Below, one piece after another: positions 11,960 through 24,600 of a stretch of DNA of 64,000 nt; position 1 is the stretch's first letter; every line of letters starts with the position of its first letter. Location of the stretch: assembly GCF_000003815.2 (NCBI RefSeq), contig NC_049981.1, positions 21,151,645-21,215,644 on the forward strand. The letters run 5' to 3'. Source of the stretch: Branchiostoma floridae (lineage: Eukaryota; Chordata; Leptocardii; Amphioxiformes; Branchiostomatidae). Made by a program: the position numbers and the translations under genes. The notes beneath the pieces were generated by a model. The model saw nothing but the letters and a program-made list of their open reading frames with translations. It was not told the origin of the DNA and searched no databases.

Positions 11960-12030
11960 GTAAGTGTCGCCAGCATATGTAGCTTTTAGTTGTGAGTTTG
12001 TATCATAAAACATTACTAGTAAGTTAGACG

Positions 12031-12356
12031 GCAATGTCATGTTATACGTTATAATGCGAATGGCATTTCCATGGCCGTTAAACAACTACAAAGTGACACA
12101 CGCAAAAAATGTACATGTACATGTATATTCCTTTTATAAGCTGTAATGGTCTTTACCTTTCTCTACGTTGCAATACATTGAGTTATACTGGCAATGTCAT
12201 GTTATATATGTCTTGTAAGACCTTGCGATCGAATGACATTTCCGTGGCCGTTGAACAACTACAAAGTGACACACGCACAAAACACACTTATGTACGGACA
12301 TTCCTTTACTATGCTGTAATGGCTTGTACTTTTGACTACGTTGCAATTCTGCACTG
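12031..12356. repeat. Tandem duplication just after the promoter
   Basis: Two direct units of about 160 bases (12031-12190 and 12191-12356) share GGCAATGTCATGTTATA, a GGCCGTT-AACAACTACAAAG segment and TCCTTT-TA-GCTGTAATGG. They may hold intron-1 regulatory sequence. No coding role is seen. Confidence 0.8.
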
Positions 12357-13020
12357 CTTTATATGTGGATGTGTCAATCCAACTGTGGAGTACTTTTGAC
12401 TCTACTTCCTGTAAACGACCGCTACCAGGAGTAAAGATGGTAAAGTCTAAGGTTTTGTAACGGTCTTTTAGCAGGCCTAACGTTTTGATCGACCTTTGGC
12501 CTTCTAGTAACACCGTAACTAATTTGCACAGGAAAATCCTGTCGCCATTCCCCAACAACATGCAGCTAGCTAAGTCTGCGTTATATATATAAGTCCGTCA
12601 TCTAATGATTATAGGTTATTTCACTTCAATAGGGATGAGATACGTTAAGTAGTTTGTGGTTGACTTGTTCACTGGTCGCTCTGTAAGAATCTACGAAAGA
12701 AAGACAAACAAATCAAAGCAGAGATGAGAAAAAGTGAATTGCTCCCAAAGTTTGTTTTACTTCGATGTCTATCAGTACAGGTAACCAACCTCCGTAGGCG
12801 GTAGTAATAAAATCCCTTATCTGTTACCACTATCCCGTGTATCTTGATGGAGCATAGGGCAACCATGTCAGTTCTGGTACATGCTGTAAGCTCATGGCAA
12901 GGTTGGGGACCAATAGGAGTCCAAAGGTGAAGTTCTACTCTGCCCAGGAAGCACGTGCACGATTAAACCACATGGCAATGCAACAATAGAGTTATAAATC
13001 ATTGCAGCCAATATCGACAG
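12357..13020. other. Intron 0, no element seen
   Basis: Unique-looking intron sequence; nothing supported. Confidence 0.4.
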
Positions 13021-13029
13021 GTGGCTGTT

Positions 13030-13170
13030 TATAAGATCTGTGTGGGTATGAAGCTTGCGTTGCCCAGAGCAAAGATCAGCTACGGGTACAGACAGGTGTC
13101 AGCTCAGCCAACTGGAGCCTCGTCGCCAGCTGAACCCACGGGAGCCAGCGTTCTGAGGACTCCTCGACTG
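13030..13170 (+). promoter_or_regulatory. Possible alternative promoter and first exon
   Basis: TATAAG at 13030-13035 is followed by GCAAAGATCAGC, which resembles the start region of the main promoter, then by CAGCTCAGCCAA, shared with 11848-11858. A possible donor ACT|GTAAGC is near 13169. It may be a decayed or alternative copy of the promoter. Confidence 0.3.
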
Positions 13171-13291
13171 TAAGCGCCGAACAGAGAGCGCCGAGATACC
13201 ACAAGCTCCCTATAACCTAAAACAGATAGATGCCTAGCTTCAAGAAGAAAATGAATGACATATTTCTGCTGCAAAGTTTTTTCGTAACCAA

Positions 13292-13480
13292 ATGGATTGG
13301 TACAGGCAGGAAGGGATAGCAGGACATGTGAAATGTTTTTTGTCCATCACTATAGCTAGTACCCCAAAAATTGGCCATTTTCTTGATTTTCTTTTTATTT
13401 GTCTAAAGCTTATCTTGTAAATGATCATTTCTATAATCCTCTCAAAGGCTTTTCGATGTTGGTATATGTAACGAAAAAAA
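13292..13480. repeat. Dispersed repeat, copy 1
   Basis: Direct copy of 14553-14722, sharing ATGGATTGGTAC-GGCAGGAAGGGATAGCAGGA and TGAAATGTTTTTTGTCCAT. A further stretch, 13473-13545, is present in inverted form near 14285-14370. Confidence 0.85.
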
Positions 13481-14284
13481 GTGCCCAAATTCCCCCGTTT
13501 CTGTTCAAAACTGTATCGTCCGGTTCAACCGTTGTTATGGCCGCGGGTGACAATGATTCAAACAATCCTTTTATCACCTAACGTTTGGTTTACAGAACAT
13601 CCAAGTTTCTTTTTAGCATATCTGAGTAGAGTATTTTATGAGTGTAAATTCATGGAGCGAGGACTAGGCCCGCTTACGTACAGGGGGTCCTAAAGATAAA
13701 GTGCCAAAATTACCCTACTAAAGTCAATCACTCCATTCTGCTCATTTTCTTCCGTCAGTATTGCCTTGGGAATGAAGGCAAGTTGAATAAACAGGACATG
13801 TCAATCAAAGCTACTATTACTCTTTATTCAAGCAAAAAATCTGAACCATATCATGGCAAGAGGTGATCAATCGAGTGCTAGCCATAAGCCGTAGGAAGGC
13901 TATTCCACCCTAAGACTGTGTCCAGCATCCAATGGTCCTTGCTCTGTGTGGACTGGTGTTGTAATTTTGCAGAATGGCATTTGGTCCAATATTGAAGAGG
14001 TAGAATGTTGCTACTGGATGGAGGATGGTGTCCCTATATGTCACCACATTAATTTACCTGGAATGATGACGAGTCTTGTTTACCCTATGGTGGTTATACC
14101 GCCCCACACCATGACGCTGCCTCCACCACGAAAGTTACTCTTGCCTTGTTAGCGTGCGGTTCTCCTTGCCGCATACACGCTTTGATTCTGCCATCCAACT
14201 ATCGAAAGGGCAGATGAACTCTGCTCGAGTGTACTAAAACCTTGTATGTTCCGTATACAAAATGTGAGGTGAAAAGAGGATTGA

Positions 14285-14722
14285 TTGAACCAATGACACA
14301 CGCGCCAATATCAACAGGACGATGCAGTGTTGAACAGAAGTAGGGGAATTTGGGCACTTTTTTTTCGTGACCCACCCACGTAAGCAGGCCTTGTACTCGT
14401 TTCATGTGTTTACAATCATCATAAGTTTGATACCATAGGAAAGAAAATCACACCAGCTTTCAATTGATATATAATACATTGAAATTGATGCATAAATAAC
14501 GGAAATATGATATACCAAAGTTGATATTCCAAACTTTTTGTGCCGAGTGTAGATGGATTGGTACCGGCAGGAAGGGATAGCAGGAAATGTGAAATGTTTT
14601 TTGTCCATTACTAGTACCTCCCTCCCCCCCAAAAAATTGGCCATTTTCTTTATTTACACCTTTATTTTTATGATCATTTCCATAATCCCCTCAGAGGCTT
14701 TTCAATGTTGATAAATGTAACG
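14285..14722. repeat. Dispersed repeat, copy 2 plus inverted segment
   Basis: 14553-14722 is a direct copy of 13292-13480, and 14285-14370 is an inverted copy of about 13473-13545. It looks like a rearranged transposon remnant. Confidence 0.75.
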
Positions 14723-14987
14723 ACAAGTTGCTCTATATGCCACATTGGTGGCAGCTGTTGGAACCAGTTGCTACGCAACGTTAGTGGATTCGGTTGTTAG
14801 TAAATTTGAGGAGGGCTGGACAAGGACGACCTCTAATTGCTTTATATTCTTGACAAAAGAGTAACATTCTTTAGTAGAGATCTTATCAAACAAACAAACA
14901 AACAACCAAGTAAGCAAAGAAATTACGAATGATAGCCACAATACTAATAAAAGGCAGGCCTCATGGGATACTGGTATGTCCACCAGG

Positions 14988-15143
14988 GTAATCTCCAAGC
15001 AGATCCTACAATGGCATAAGATAGTTCCAAACTGGCCAAGGAGTGCACGTGTAGTCAGCCAAGAGGTGTCAATTTGCCGGGTTCACTCCTCTGCCAGCTT
15101 TTGATACTATCTTATGCTACCGTAGGATCTGCTTGGAGATTAC
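14988..15143. mobile_element. MITE family M1, intact copy
   Basis: A 156-bp element with perfect 22-bp terminal inverted repeats at 14988-15009 and 15122-15143 (GTAATCTCCAAGCAGATCCT and complement). The inner part is also palindromic (GCATAAGATAGT / ACTATCTTATGC). It is non-autonomous, with no coding capacity. Confidence 0.93.
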
Positions 15144-15337
15144 ACTAGGGGATTTGAATAACAATACGCTGGTGGCAGCGGTGAGGTTCAGTTCTTAGGG
15201 ACGTCTTCCTATAATTACTTAGGATTTTAAAACTAGAAGGCTTAAATCTATGTCACTTCTTTCGGACTATAAAAGCTATCTAAAAGACGTATAATATCAA
15301 GACAATCCATTCAGAGAAGTTCTTCAGTTAGCCGGTG

Positions 15338-15338
<1 letters not shown>

Positions 15339-15389
<51 letters not shown>

Positions 15390-15443
15390 CGCACACACGC
15401 ACACACGCACGCACGCACGCATGCTCGCACGCACGCACGCGTT
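15339..15443. repeat. (AC)n / (GCAC)n microsatellite
   Basis: A compound run of AC units passing into CACG and GCAC units, about 90 bases upstream of the signal-peptide exon's acceptor. Confidence 0.97.
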
Positions 15444-15535
15444 ACGAAATGCGTATCTTACTAACGAATAAGCGTATGAAACATGTTGCTTTCTGCTGGG
15501 ACTCATAGTGAATTTTGCCGCACTGTTTGTTTCAG

Positions 15536-15629
15536 CTATCCTGCAATTTGAAGTAAAGCGGATCCTTCAGCAAGTGTGGCCATGTTGCTGCTCCTGTCCG
15601 CACTGCTGGTGACGGCGGCGGCCGTGACG
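15536..15629 (+). CDS. Exon 1: signal peptide
   Basis: Acceptor TTTCAG, 46 nt of 5' UTR, then ATG at 15582 with G at -3. It encodes MLLLLSALLVTAAAVT, a typical hydrophobic secretion signal core, and ends in phase 0 at GTAAGT. No upstream ATG exists in exon 0 or in this leader. Confidence 0.88.
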
Positions 15630-18600
15630 GTAAGTGTCAAAGCCAAGTTCATTTGCTTATCTGCATTGTACTATGGCCCTTGTACAGCCGGTCACAATTG
15701 CCTATTCCAAAGTGCCAATGCAAACTGAACGTTATAGAACCAGTGCCAATCCGCACGTTGTACGTTTGATTGCCACTCCCCTCTAAATAAGTTTCTCACA
15801 TGGAATCAATCTAAGTACAAGTCTAGTATGTCTAGTATTTGTACATATTTGTCTGTCAAGCCGATTTTAAGTATTTCTAGTTTTAAAATGAGCTCGTTTA
15901 GATATTGGCATTCTATGACATTAGTATACGTTTTCAGATATTTTTGTGAAATCCACTGCAATTTTTTGCTCATATTGCAGCTACTTTGTACAATTTACAG
16001 TATGGTTGTAAACCTTTTTTGTGGAAACGGCCGAAATTTGATAGAGTTCCATCCTCCGCAGTGACCGCTGGCTCAATCCTTTAACTTGCTAACGAAAGAA
16101 TTGTCAATTGAGCCAGCGGTCACTACGGATGATGGTACTCAGACTAGAAAATTGATATGGCACGGATGATCATCCGCATCATTGGCAACGGTCGGCTTGG
16201 CCTGGCAACGTCCCAAAGTCTGTTAGACCACTCACAACTTCTGTTTCTGAAGTTGTTCCTCAAGTTCTGTTCCTCAACCACAGTCGGGTCCTTCCGTGCC
16301 AGGCTGGAGGCCTGCCCACCTTAGCCCAGGCCCTCAACTCCCCCACACACTTTGCCTCTGTTTGGTCACATGGAGCGGCAATTTAATGCAAATGTAACGT
16401 TAAATGTATAATAACTGTTTCTGTTTTTTTTTTGTTTCAGCCCACCATTAATCAAGCCGACATCAAATGTAAGTTTACAACACTTTTGCCACACTTTTAT
16501 GGCAACGCCAACAAGGTTAAGTATAGCACAGAAAAACGTTCACTTAAACGATACTAAAGGCATATTGAAGTGAAAATAAGCCTTAAGATAGTTGTGGGGG
16601 AGACTTTTCTGCTGGTTGATGGTTATTGCATCATGCATATGTAACATAGATTATGTTACGCCACGCCCGTGGGCAAAGTTCGACATCCAGTCGGGTGCTT
16701 ACAGAGAGGGCTACAAGAGCCTATAAGCTACAATATAGTATCCTCTACCAGGCTTCGCGGAACGGTGGTCTAATAGTAGAAATTGGACAAATAGAGTCTA
16801 TAGTGAGCTGGAGGAGTTAGCCGCCAGAAGAAGAACCTTCTGGCGGCTAACTCCATTTGTCCAATTTCTACAATTAGACCACCGATCCCTGGGGCCTGGA
16901 AAGAGGCTAACGATATAGATGGATTCAAGGCTGATAGAAAACCACGGCCTCATACCTTCACCAAATGATGTCAGCCTTTTCGGATGACATATTGTAAATG
17001 TTTCTCAATGATTATGATTTTAATTCTAATTTTCTCATGAATTATGTTACATAATGATATCAGTTGATCATCTTCTCTACCCAAAAAAGATCAAAGCTTT
17101 TCAATGTATGATAGTATTATCTTACTAAAGAAGGCTATTCAAGCGTTTCCTCGTGAGTTTTGTAAATGAGGATGTTCTCTAACTATAGTATGAAGATCAG
17201 CTGTCAAATAACGTTTTGATCCCCACCCTACATCTGCTTGGAGATTGTGTGTGTCCGTTCGATCGGCCGTATGGTGTACGGTAACTAAGGGGCGGTGTCG
17301 GGCAAAGTTCGCCTGTCTGGCACAAACCTTTTTTAGTCTTGATACTAACACTCTTCAGTTAGTAGCAACAAAAATTATTCAAAACTTGTAAATCTTACGA
17401 TCAAGAAGTTACCTTCGTCAATGCTCTAAAAGGGTAACAAAATCAAAATGACAATACATTAAATTTTTTGTATAACAACTTATTTAACTTATTTAACATT
17501 ATGCAAACAGATAAATCAATCTAATGCGGGCATACAATAAATAGAAAAAGTTATTTTTCTAAAAAGCTAAAAACAACAACTAATCAAAAGCAGTAACAAG
17601 AGAAATGTTATTAACGTTAGATATTGCTGTGGGTCCTAAGGTATGTACCCAAGTTTTGAAAATTGTCAACCCTGGCAAAAACCTAAGCGTCTGCTGCGAC
17701 AGTGAGTCTCCTAGCAAAACAGAGTAGTTTATATCACGTTACGATCTTTTGCACCTAACATCTGCTTGAGGAATCCCAGCGGACCAGCCTACCAGTGGAG
17801 TGTCGGCAAGTTGGCGGCACCGACAGGCCTTCAGCAAACAACTTGACAGTAGATCGTACGTCGTCTTTCCTCTGTTAGATCTTGCCGTCGTTCCATCAGT
17901 TAGTTAACTTAGTTATCTAGACAACTGGGCCAGTTGAACCGGTGTAGCCTCCATATTCTGTCTTGTGGAAGACGAATTTCTGGAGATTTGGAATTTTCGG
18001 TCGCCATGTTGAATCATGATCAGCGCACTCAGATACCCATCCTTCATCCTTGTTGTTGTCCCCCATGGCCAGTCCTGTAGCCTGCGATTCGGTGTTATAG
18101 GAGTGGTTTAGTGCTTTCTATCGTCCATAATACTGCAACTGCACGATACTGTAATGTGACGGTGTGGGTTACAGTGTCAGAATCCGTAAGAGTCTTTGAG
18201 TTTGATGATGATCTTTCATCCATGACCGACCCCCCAGAGTTAGTCATCTTGAGTTCTTCCTCTTCTGAGTCGCCCGATCAGCGTACTGACGTTTGGAAAT
18301 TTAGGACGACATCTAGGCAACGTTTATTGCCTACAAGGTTTTGATGCAATTTTGTTTCTCTTGTTTAACCAAGTAGAGGAGAAGATCATAATATGAGAAA
18401 ATCCTCACCTAACCTAAACAATAACCCGTTATTATTGCCACCTAGCTGTCTGGTCGAAAATTACAACAACACAATCTGTACAATGTATCGTAGCATGATT
18501 TGTGGCATCAACTGGCTGGGTAGTGGATCGTGAGGTCACAGTTTATTGGCTAGAGATGTTGTGAAAGGTACTTAACGTGACTTTCATCACTCCCATGTGT

Positions 18601-21600
18601 AAAACTAAAACAGACTATTTCTGACTTGAGTTGTGGTGGTAAAAACCGGTGGAAGGAGAGGGATGGGTTCTGCCTTCCAATACTGTGTGCCCAGTAGACA
18701 CAGTGGATAGCAACCCACTGCCTCAGGCTCTATGGCTAAAAAAAGCTTTTTTACATGTTCAAAGAGCCCTGGTTTTCCCCTGCTGTCCACGTGCACTCGT
18801 GGGGGATGGCGCGGCATCCACCCGTTCTGGTGTCCACCTTTTCCAGTGTCCATCGGTCCTGGTGTCCACCGGTTCTGATGTCAATCAGTTTTGGTGTTAT
18901 AGACAGAAACGTCCGCCTTCTGGTCTCCACCTGTTCTGACCAGTGTTCACCAATTCCAGTGTTCACCAGTTCAGGTGTCCACCTTTACAGGGGGATTGCG
19001 TCCAACCATGCAGGGGATGTTATTTAATAACCAAGGAGAACAAACTCTAGCTAGTGCCTGCTCCTGTGGTCTGATGCATCTCAGGCTGCTGCCATGCCTG
19101 CTGGTGTTCAACCCAGGAGCACACATTACTTAAAGGTTAAATCAGTTTTGATGTAACCTGCTTGATTTCACCAAGTGTTGCCCTTGATTTACTTTTACAC
19201 TGTTACATTTTTTACATGAAAAGTAGCCTATGTTATTTTTTGGGAAAGATTTGACATAAAGTCATTTTCATTACTTATAAATCATGGGGATGCCATCCTT
19301 CTGTTCCGATGTACACTTGGGCAGATGGGGCCCATCAGCCTGGGAAGGGAACATTGAAATTGAGCTTAATACTTTTCTGAAGCCTTACAATGTTTAAGTC
19401 TATTCTAACCTGCTTTCCAATGGAGATGTATGTGTTATCTGCCCTGTGAACAGTCCCCCAGCCATGCTGGAATGACAAGTCTACCATCCCCACCTTCCTG
19501 CACCATGGATCCCCCATGTACCTGTCTGGCGAGTTCGTCCCCAGGTGCGACGACCACGGCATGTACGACTCCGTCCAGTGTCACGGCGTGGAGTGCTGGT
19601 GCGTCAGCCCCTGCGGGGAGGAGATCGAGAACACCAGGACCACTGACTGGCCTGTCTGCGGTGAGTGGATGTTCAGGGGTGACTAAGCATTTGCACAAAC
19701 CTTATGGAATTTGCACGAACCTTAGGCCACAGCAAGTAAATTTAATGGATGACATCAGCGCGCATTGATTTTCGCCTGATTTCAGAAAAAAAATAAGAAT
19801 TTTTTTCTTCTGCAGGAGTGGTCAACATGACGATAAAGTACCAAAATGAGCAAATATGTTGTGTTGTAGCCTAATAGTTGTACTTGTACAAGTGACACTT
19901 GCGATGTACCCAGGACTGTAGTTGTATAAATGAAACCTATTGGATAGTTGTAAAATTGACACCAATATGGAAGCCATGAGTGTGGTTACCAACTTTGCTG
20001 GTGATGGCAGTCTACCACACTAGTGTCACTTTTACCACACCAGTACATATCTTGAATACAAGAATGAATGCCTTGTTGGCTCTGATACCATGTTTTGTCT
20101 CCTTAATTCTTGTTAACACATTTACAACAACTTTATGGTGCCTATTTTTGAAAATGTAGCCATCTTGTTTTTTTTCACCAATCTTGTTTTTTTTCCGCCC
20201 TATCGCACTATTTTTGCAGTCTGCAGAGGATGTCATCCATGAAATTTACTTGCTGTGGCCTTATGAAAAACACACGAATCACCATGCGAAAACGTCCGAA
20301 CCTTATGAAAACTAAATGAATCACCATGTGATATGCACAAATCTTATGTCATACGACTGGCCTGGCTGTGGTGAGTGGATGGTGATAGCCTCTGTTACAG
20401 TCTTCGAACGGGGCTGGTTTTTACGGGGTCTGGACCAGGGGTTGGTTTGCGATTTTCAACGTTGCTTAGGTTCTCTTATGCTGGCAAAGAGAGTTTGCCC
20501 GGGAAGGGAGTTTCCATCTTCGAGACAGGGAAAACTACTTTCCACGGAAATTCCCTTCCCTGTTATAAACTCTCTTTCCAGGCATAAGAGAACCTAACCA
20601 ATGTTGAAAATCGCGAACGCGCAGGGCCACACCACCCACCCAAATAAAAACCATTGATATCCCCCTTCAAAAGAACCCTTAGGGAGTATTCTTCTCAACA
20701 TATGTAGGTAGAATGACTTTTGTCTGTTTGGAGGATTACTCAACATTTTTCACACGAAATGTAAATGATCTGACACATGTAAATGTTAAGCATAATGGTA
20801 CTATAGTGTAAGTGGTGGAAAGTAAGAGTTCTCACTTTAGCACCGCTAATGCAACACTTTTATCCTTCAGAAACCCGCCAGCCCCCCTGCAGGGACCTGG
20901 AGAGTTTCAGCGGCTCCACTCCCTCCTGTGACAAGCACGGCTTCTTCCTGGCACAGCAGTGTGACGGGGATGAGTGCTGGTGCGTCACCAAGTGTGGCCA
21001 GGAGATCTCCGGGTCTCGTACCCAGGGAAACCCACGCTGCAGTAAGTATGGGATATTGTGCTAAGGAAAACCCATGCAGTACCGTCCCTCCATCCCAGGA
21101 TGGAAATTTGCCTCTTGCTGTGGAAAAAACATATTACCCCATCCGTCCCAAGAATTTGAAGTTCATGACATGAAACTGTGCAAGTCTATTTTCATGAGCA
21201 CAAAATGACACAATAGCATTAATCAACAACATGGGCTCCCAAACAATCAGTGGGGAGAAAAAAATTAAAGCTTGAGACAGCCATGCCACAGTAAGCAGTA
21301 AAACAAGACTGTGTTCTCTGAAAATTTCATACCTTAAGTCATGATAACCCATTGGCAAGAAAACCCATGATGTAGTACATTGTAAGTGGTAACAGCAGAA
21401 GATACTCAGACACCAAGTTTAACTTATAAATTCAGAGCAACCCATGTTGAAGTTAATAGTAGGACAGCATGTGTTTTCTGTAAATCCAGGGAAACTCAAT
21501 GTTGTAGTTACTCTCACCTCTCAAATAAACGTACCGGTACGTTTATTTTTTCCGCCTCAGAATCCACCCGGTACGTCCTTATTTTAGACGGTACGTTTAT

Positions 21601-24600
21601 TTTTTTTTCAAATTTGGGCTTTTTTGACTAACCAGGGAACTCACAAATATTGAAAGTTGGAATTTTCTGCCCATATTTCCGCAGTATTTTTGCTCAAAAT
21701 TCACTAAATCTATCTAAAAAGTATCATTTTCCCCACGTAAATCTGTTGTTTACATTGTTGAAAGTTGCCGACAGTCAGCAGTGGCGCGTGCGACCAACGC
21801 CCCCTGAAGGGCGGAGTTTTCTTGAGAGAAGCAGCTTGAGAGCTTTTCCGGCAAAAGTCTCAAATTACCCACTAGCTTGATTTCACATTAACCGGCAAGT
21901 AAATTTAGAAGTGTGCAACTAATCTTGGACAAGTAAAAAAAAATCCAATAAAGATATTGAAAGGTTTCAAGTGTGTTCTCTTCAAATTTCCGATGTATTT
22001 TATCTCTGTTTACATTGTTTGAGGCCGGCAGTGATGCCAGCCCATGTAGACCTCTCCTAATGGAACACGCCTCCAAGGGGGCGGAGTTAAATAACTCAAG
22101 CTTTGTGAGCCGGTGCCGCCTGTGATCATGGAGCCGGGAAGTCTACTAGGGTTGTGCTGTTGGCATGGGAACCATCACAACATTTCTGTTAGATGTCGCA
22201 TTCTCAGCTATATGTCGATCTTTCCCTGGTAACTTCTACACTAAAATGTATTTCTTTTTACCAACTTGCAGGTAAAGTTGTGGATAGAGAAAAAATTCTA
22301 GTTTATGCTGCTTGTGAAGTTGTAAAACTAAAAGATTATCCTTGCTCCAACAGAGTTCTCAGGTCTCTCATGCATGTAACACTTTTGGGGGAGTGGCTAC
22401 AGTGCTGAGTCTATGATCGAAACATTTGGGGAAGTTGTGTTTATTTTGGTTACTACTCCGTAACCTTTTCTAAAGATAAACATGGCCAAATAACAATTTA
22501 CTATTGTCTCTAAGTTTCCACTCAGTATTTTGAAATACAATATTACAAAATACCCTTTTGTATTTCTATAAACATCGAATCTTTTTCTAACTTGAAATGT
22601 GTTCTTTCCCTGCATTCAAGTGAACTGTTCCCCTAGATAATAGATGTAGTACAATGAATGGCATGAATGAAAGAGCTCTAACTTGTAGGAATTACACTGG
22701 GGATTGCTCTGGAAGGCTGTGAAACTGTTAGAGCTGTCCAGCTTTCTTTCTGAACTGGGGGTTATTTATTTTGCAAACATGTACATGTAGTCATGCATAG
22801 TCATGTTTGCCAAAAATAATTTTTGCCATAAGTGTTTTTACAATGTCCAATTAGTTTATTATTTACTTACTACAAATTTTTAAGATGTAAAGGTAAATCT
22901 TAAAGATATGAGCTGACAAGTTGCCCAAAATACACCAAAAACCATTGGTACTCAGGCATAAATAAGTAAAAAGAACCTACCTGATCATCTTCTCTTGGAC
23001 AGAAGTAGTATGGACACAGTTTACATGTCAATTTGGTATTTTTCCGGGGGGTACTTTTATTCCAGGGGGTACTTTTATTAGATTTTGAAGATTTGTCCGG
23101 GGGGTACTTTTATTCCAGGGGGTACTTCTATTTGAGAGGTGAGAGTAGTATACTGTATAGGACGGCATGACACTGTTCTTTGAGAAACTCATGCTGTAGT
23201 AAGGAGGTACTCTGACTGAGTCTGAGACACTTTATCAACCCAGGGAAACCTACAATGAAATGTAGAAGAAATTTCGTGAAATTGCTTGTAATACTTCTGA
23301 CCAATCTGTGTTATTCCAGGCCAGTTCTTCAAGAGGGAGAAGACTCGCCAGTCCCGGCCCAACGTGTGCCCCGACGGTGACAGTCCCCAGCGCTGCTCCA
23401 GGGAGGACATCTGTGAGCACCTGACCTGCCCCGGCTTCCCAGACGCGCTGTGCAAACCCAACAAGTGCGAAGGCTGCCGTCCCGAGTTCTTCAACAACAA
23501 GGGAAAGAAGATCACATGCAATGATGGTAGGTGACATGTTTTTAGTTTTAGGTTGTGTTACACTTTAATGTCATACCTGGGCCGTGATAACACTTGACTC
23601 AATATGGGTTCCAGAATGGTTCCTATTTAACAATGTCCCAGAAGCTTCTGCTTGCACATGTGGCTTTTGACCATACCTTGTATGAAAATTTGAATAGCAG
23701 ATTTGGACCTAGGAACATTAATTAAAATACCAGTCAGATCTTTTCAATGTTTGGTGCATTTCACATTGTTATGTGGGAATGACTTGATTCATCACTGGCC
23801 ACTACCAACAGACCCTTAATAGTCTTACAATATTGTCATTTCACTATTCAACTTTGGTAATGGATTTGGGACTGCGATTAGTTAGACTTGCATAACTTGC
23901 TGTATCATCTGTTTTGCAGAGAAACTTGGGATGTGCCCCGCTGTGTTTGAGGTGGAGACCTCTGAGCACTGCGAGCCTGAGTGCAGCTCTGACTCTGACT
24001 GCCCCGGTGCACACAAGTGCTGCTTCAGCGGATGCACCACCCAGTGCCTGGCTCCCAGCACCGGTTAGTTATACTCTTAAGTTCACCTTTATTTGTGGGT
24101 TAACTTGTATCCACTATAAAACATTTTTTAAGGGATATCAAGTTGACTGACTTTGGTTTCAAATATGATATTTTCAAAATGATACACTTTGAAACCACCG
24201 TCCGTTGACTTAATATCCCTAAATACCCCGTTTTTTAGAGACAACAGTTATGGATTACCCCCCAGCATCAGTTGGTACAAAGTTCAAGTTATAGGGCCAC
24301 AATAACTGAATTTGTTGGTTCTCTGATTTCAGAAAAATCTAAAAAAAGTTAACTGGAAACTTAGTATACAGCATACAGTATTATTAACAATTAATTATTA
24401 TCAAGTGTTAGAAAAGATAAAACCTTTGTGAGCTTTTATATAAATAGAATGTCTTGGATAAGGCCACACCAGTTTGATTTGTTGGTTCTTGGATTTTGAA
24501 AAAAGACATGCTCAACTGGAAAACTGAAAACCAAGCCAGACGAACAGGTGTATACCTTGAAGAAGCAGCCTACTGCTCCTGTAGCTATAGCCTGAAGAAG

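Larger units (their letters stand above)
16469..19453. other. Intron 2
   Basis: About 3 kb. It holds the nested palindrome at 16764-16883 and a degenerate 21-bp minisatellite at 18826-18985. Words with CATCTGCTTGGAGATT or CATCTGCTTGAGG at 17230 and 17760 resemble solo M1 MITE ends. Nothing coding is seen. Confidence 0.5.

Noticed and set aside
15339-15443. CRISPR-like or regulatory repeat array
   Set aside because: Simple AC/GCAC microsatellite without spacers.
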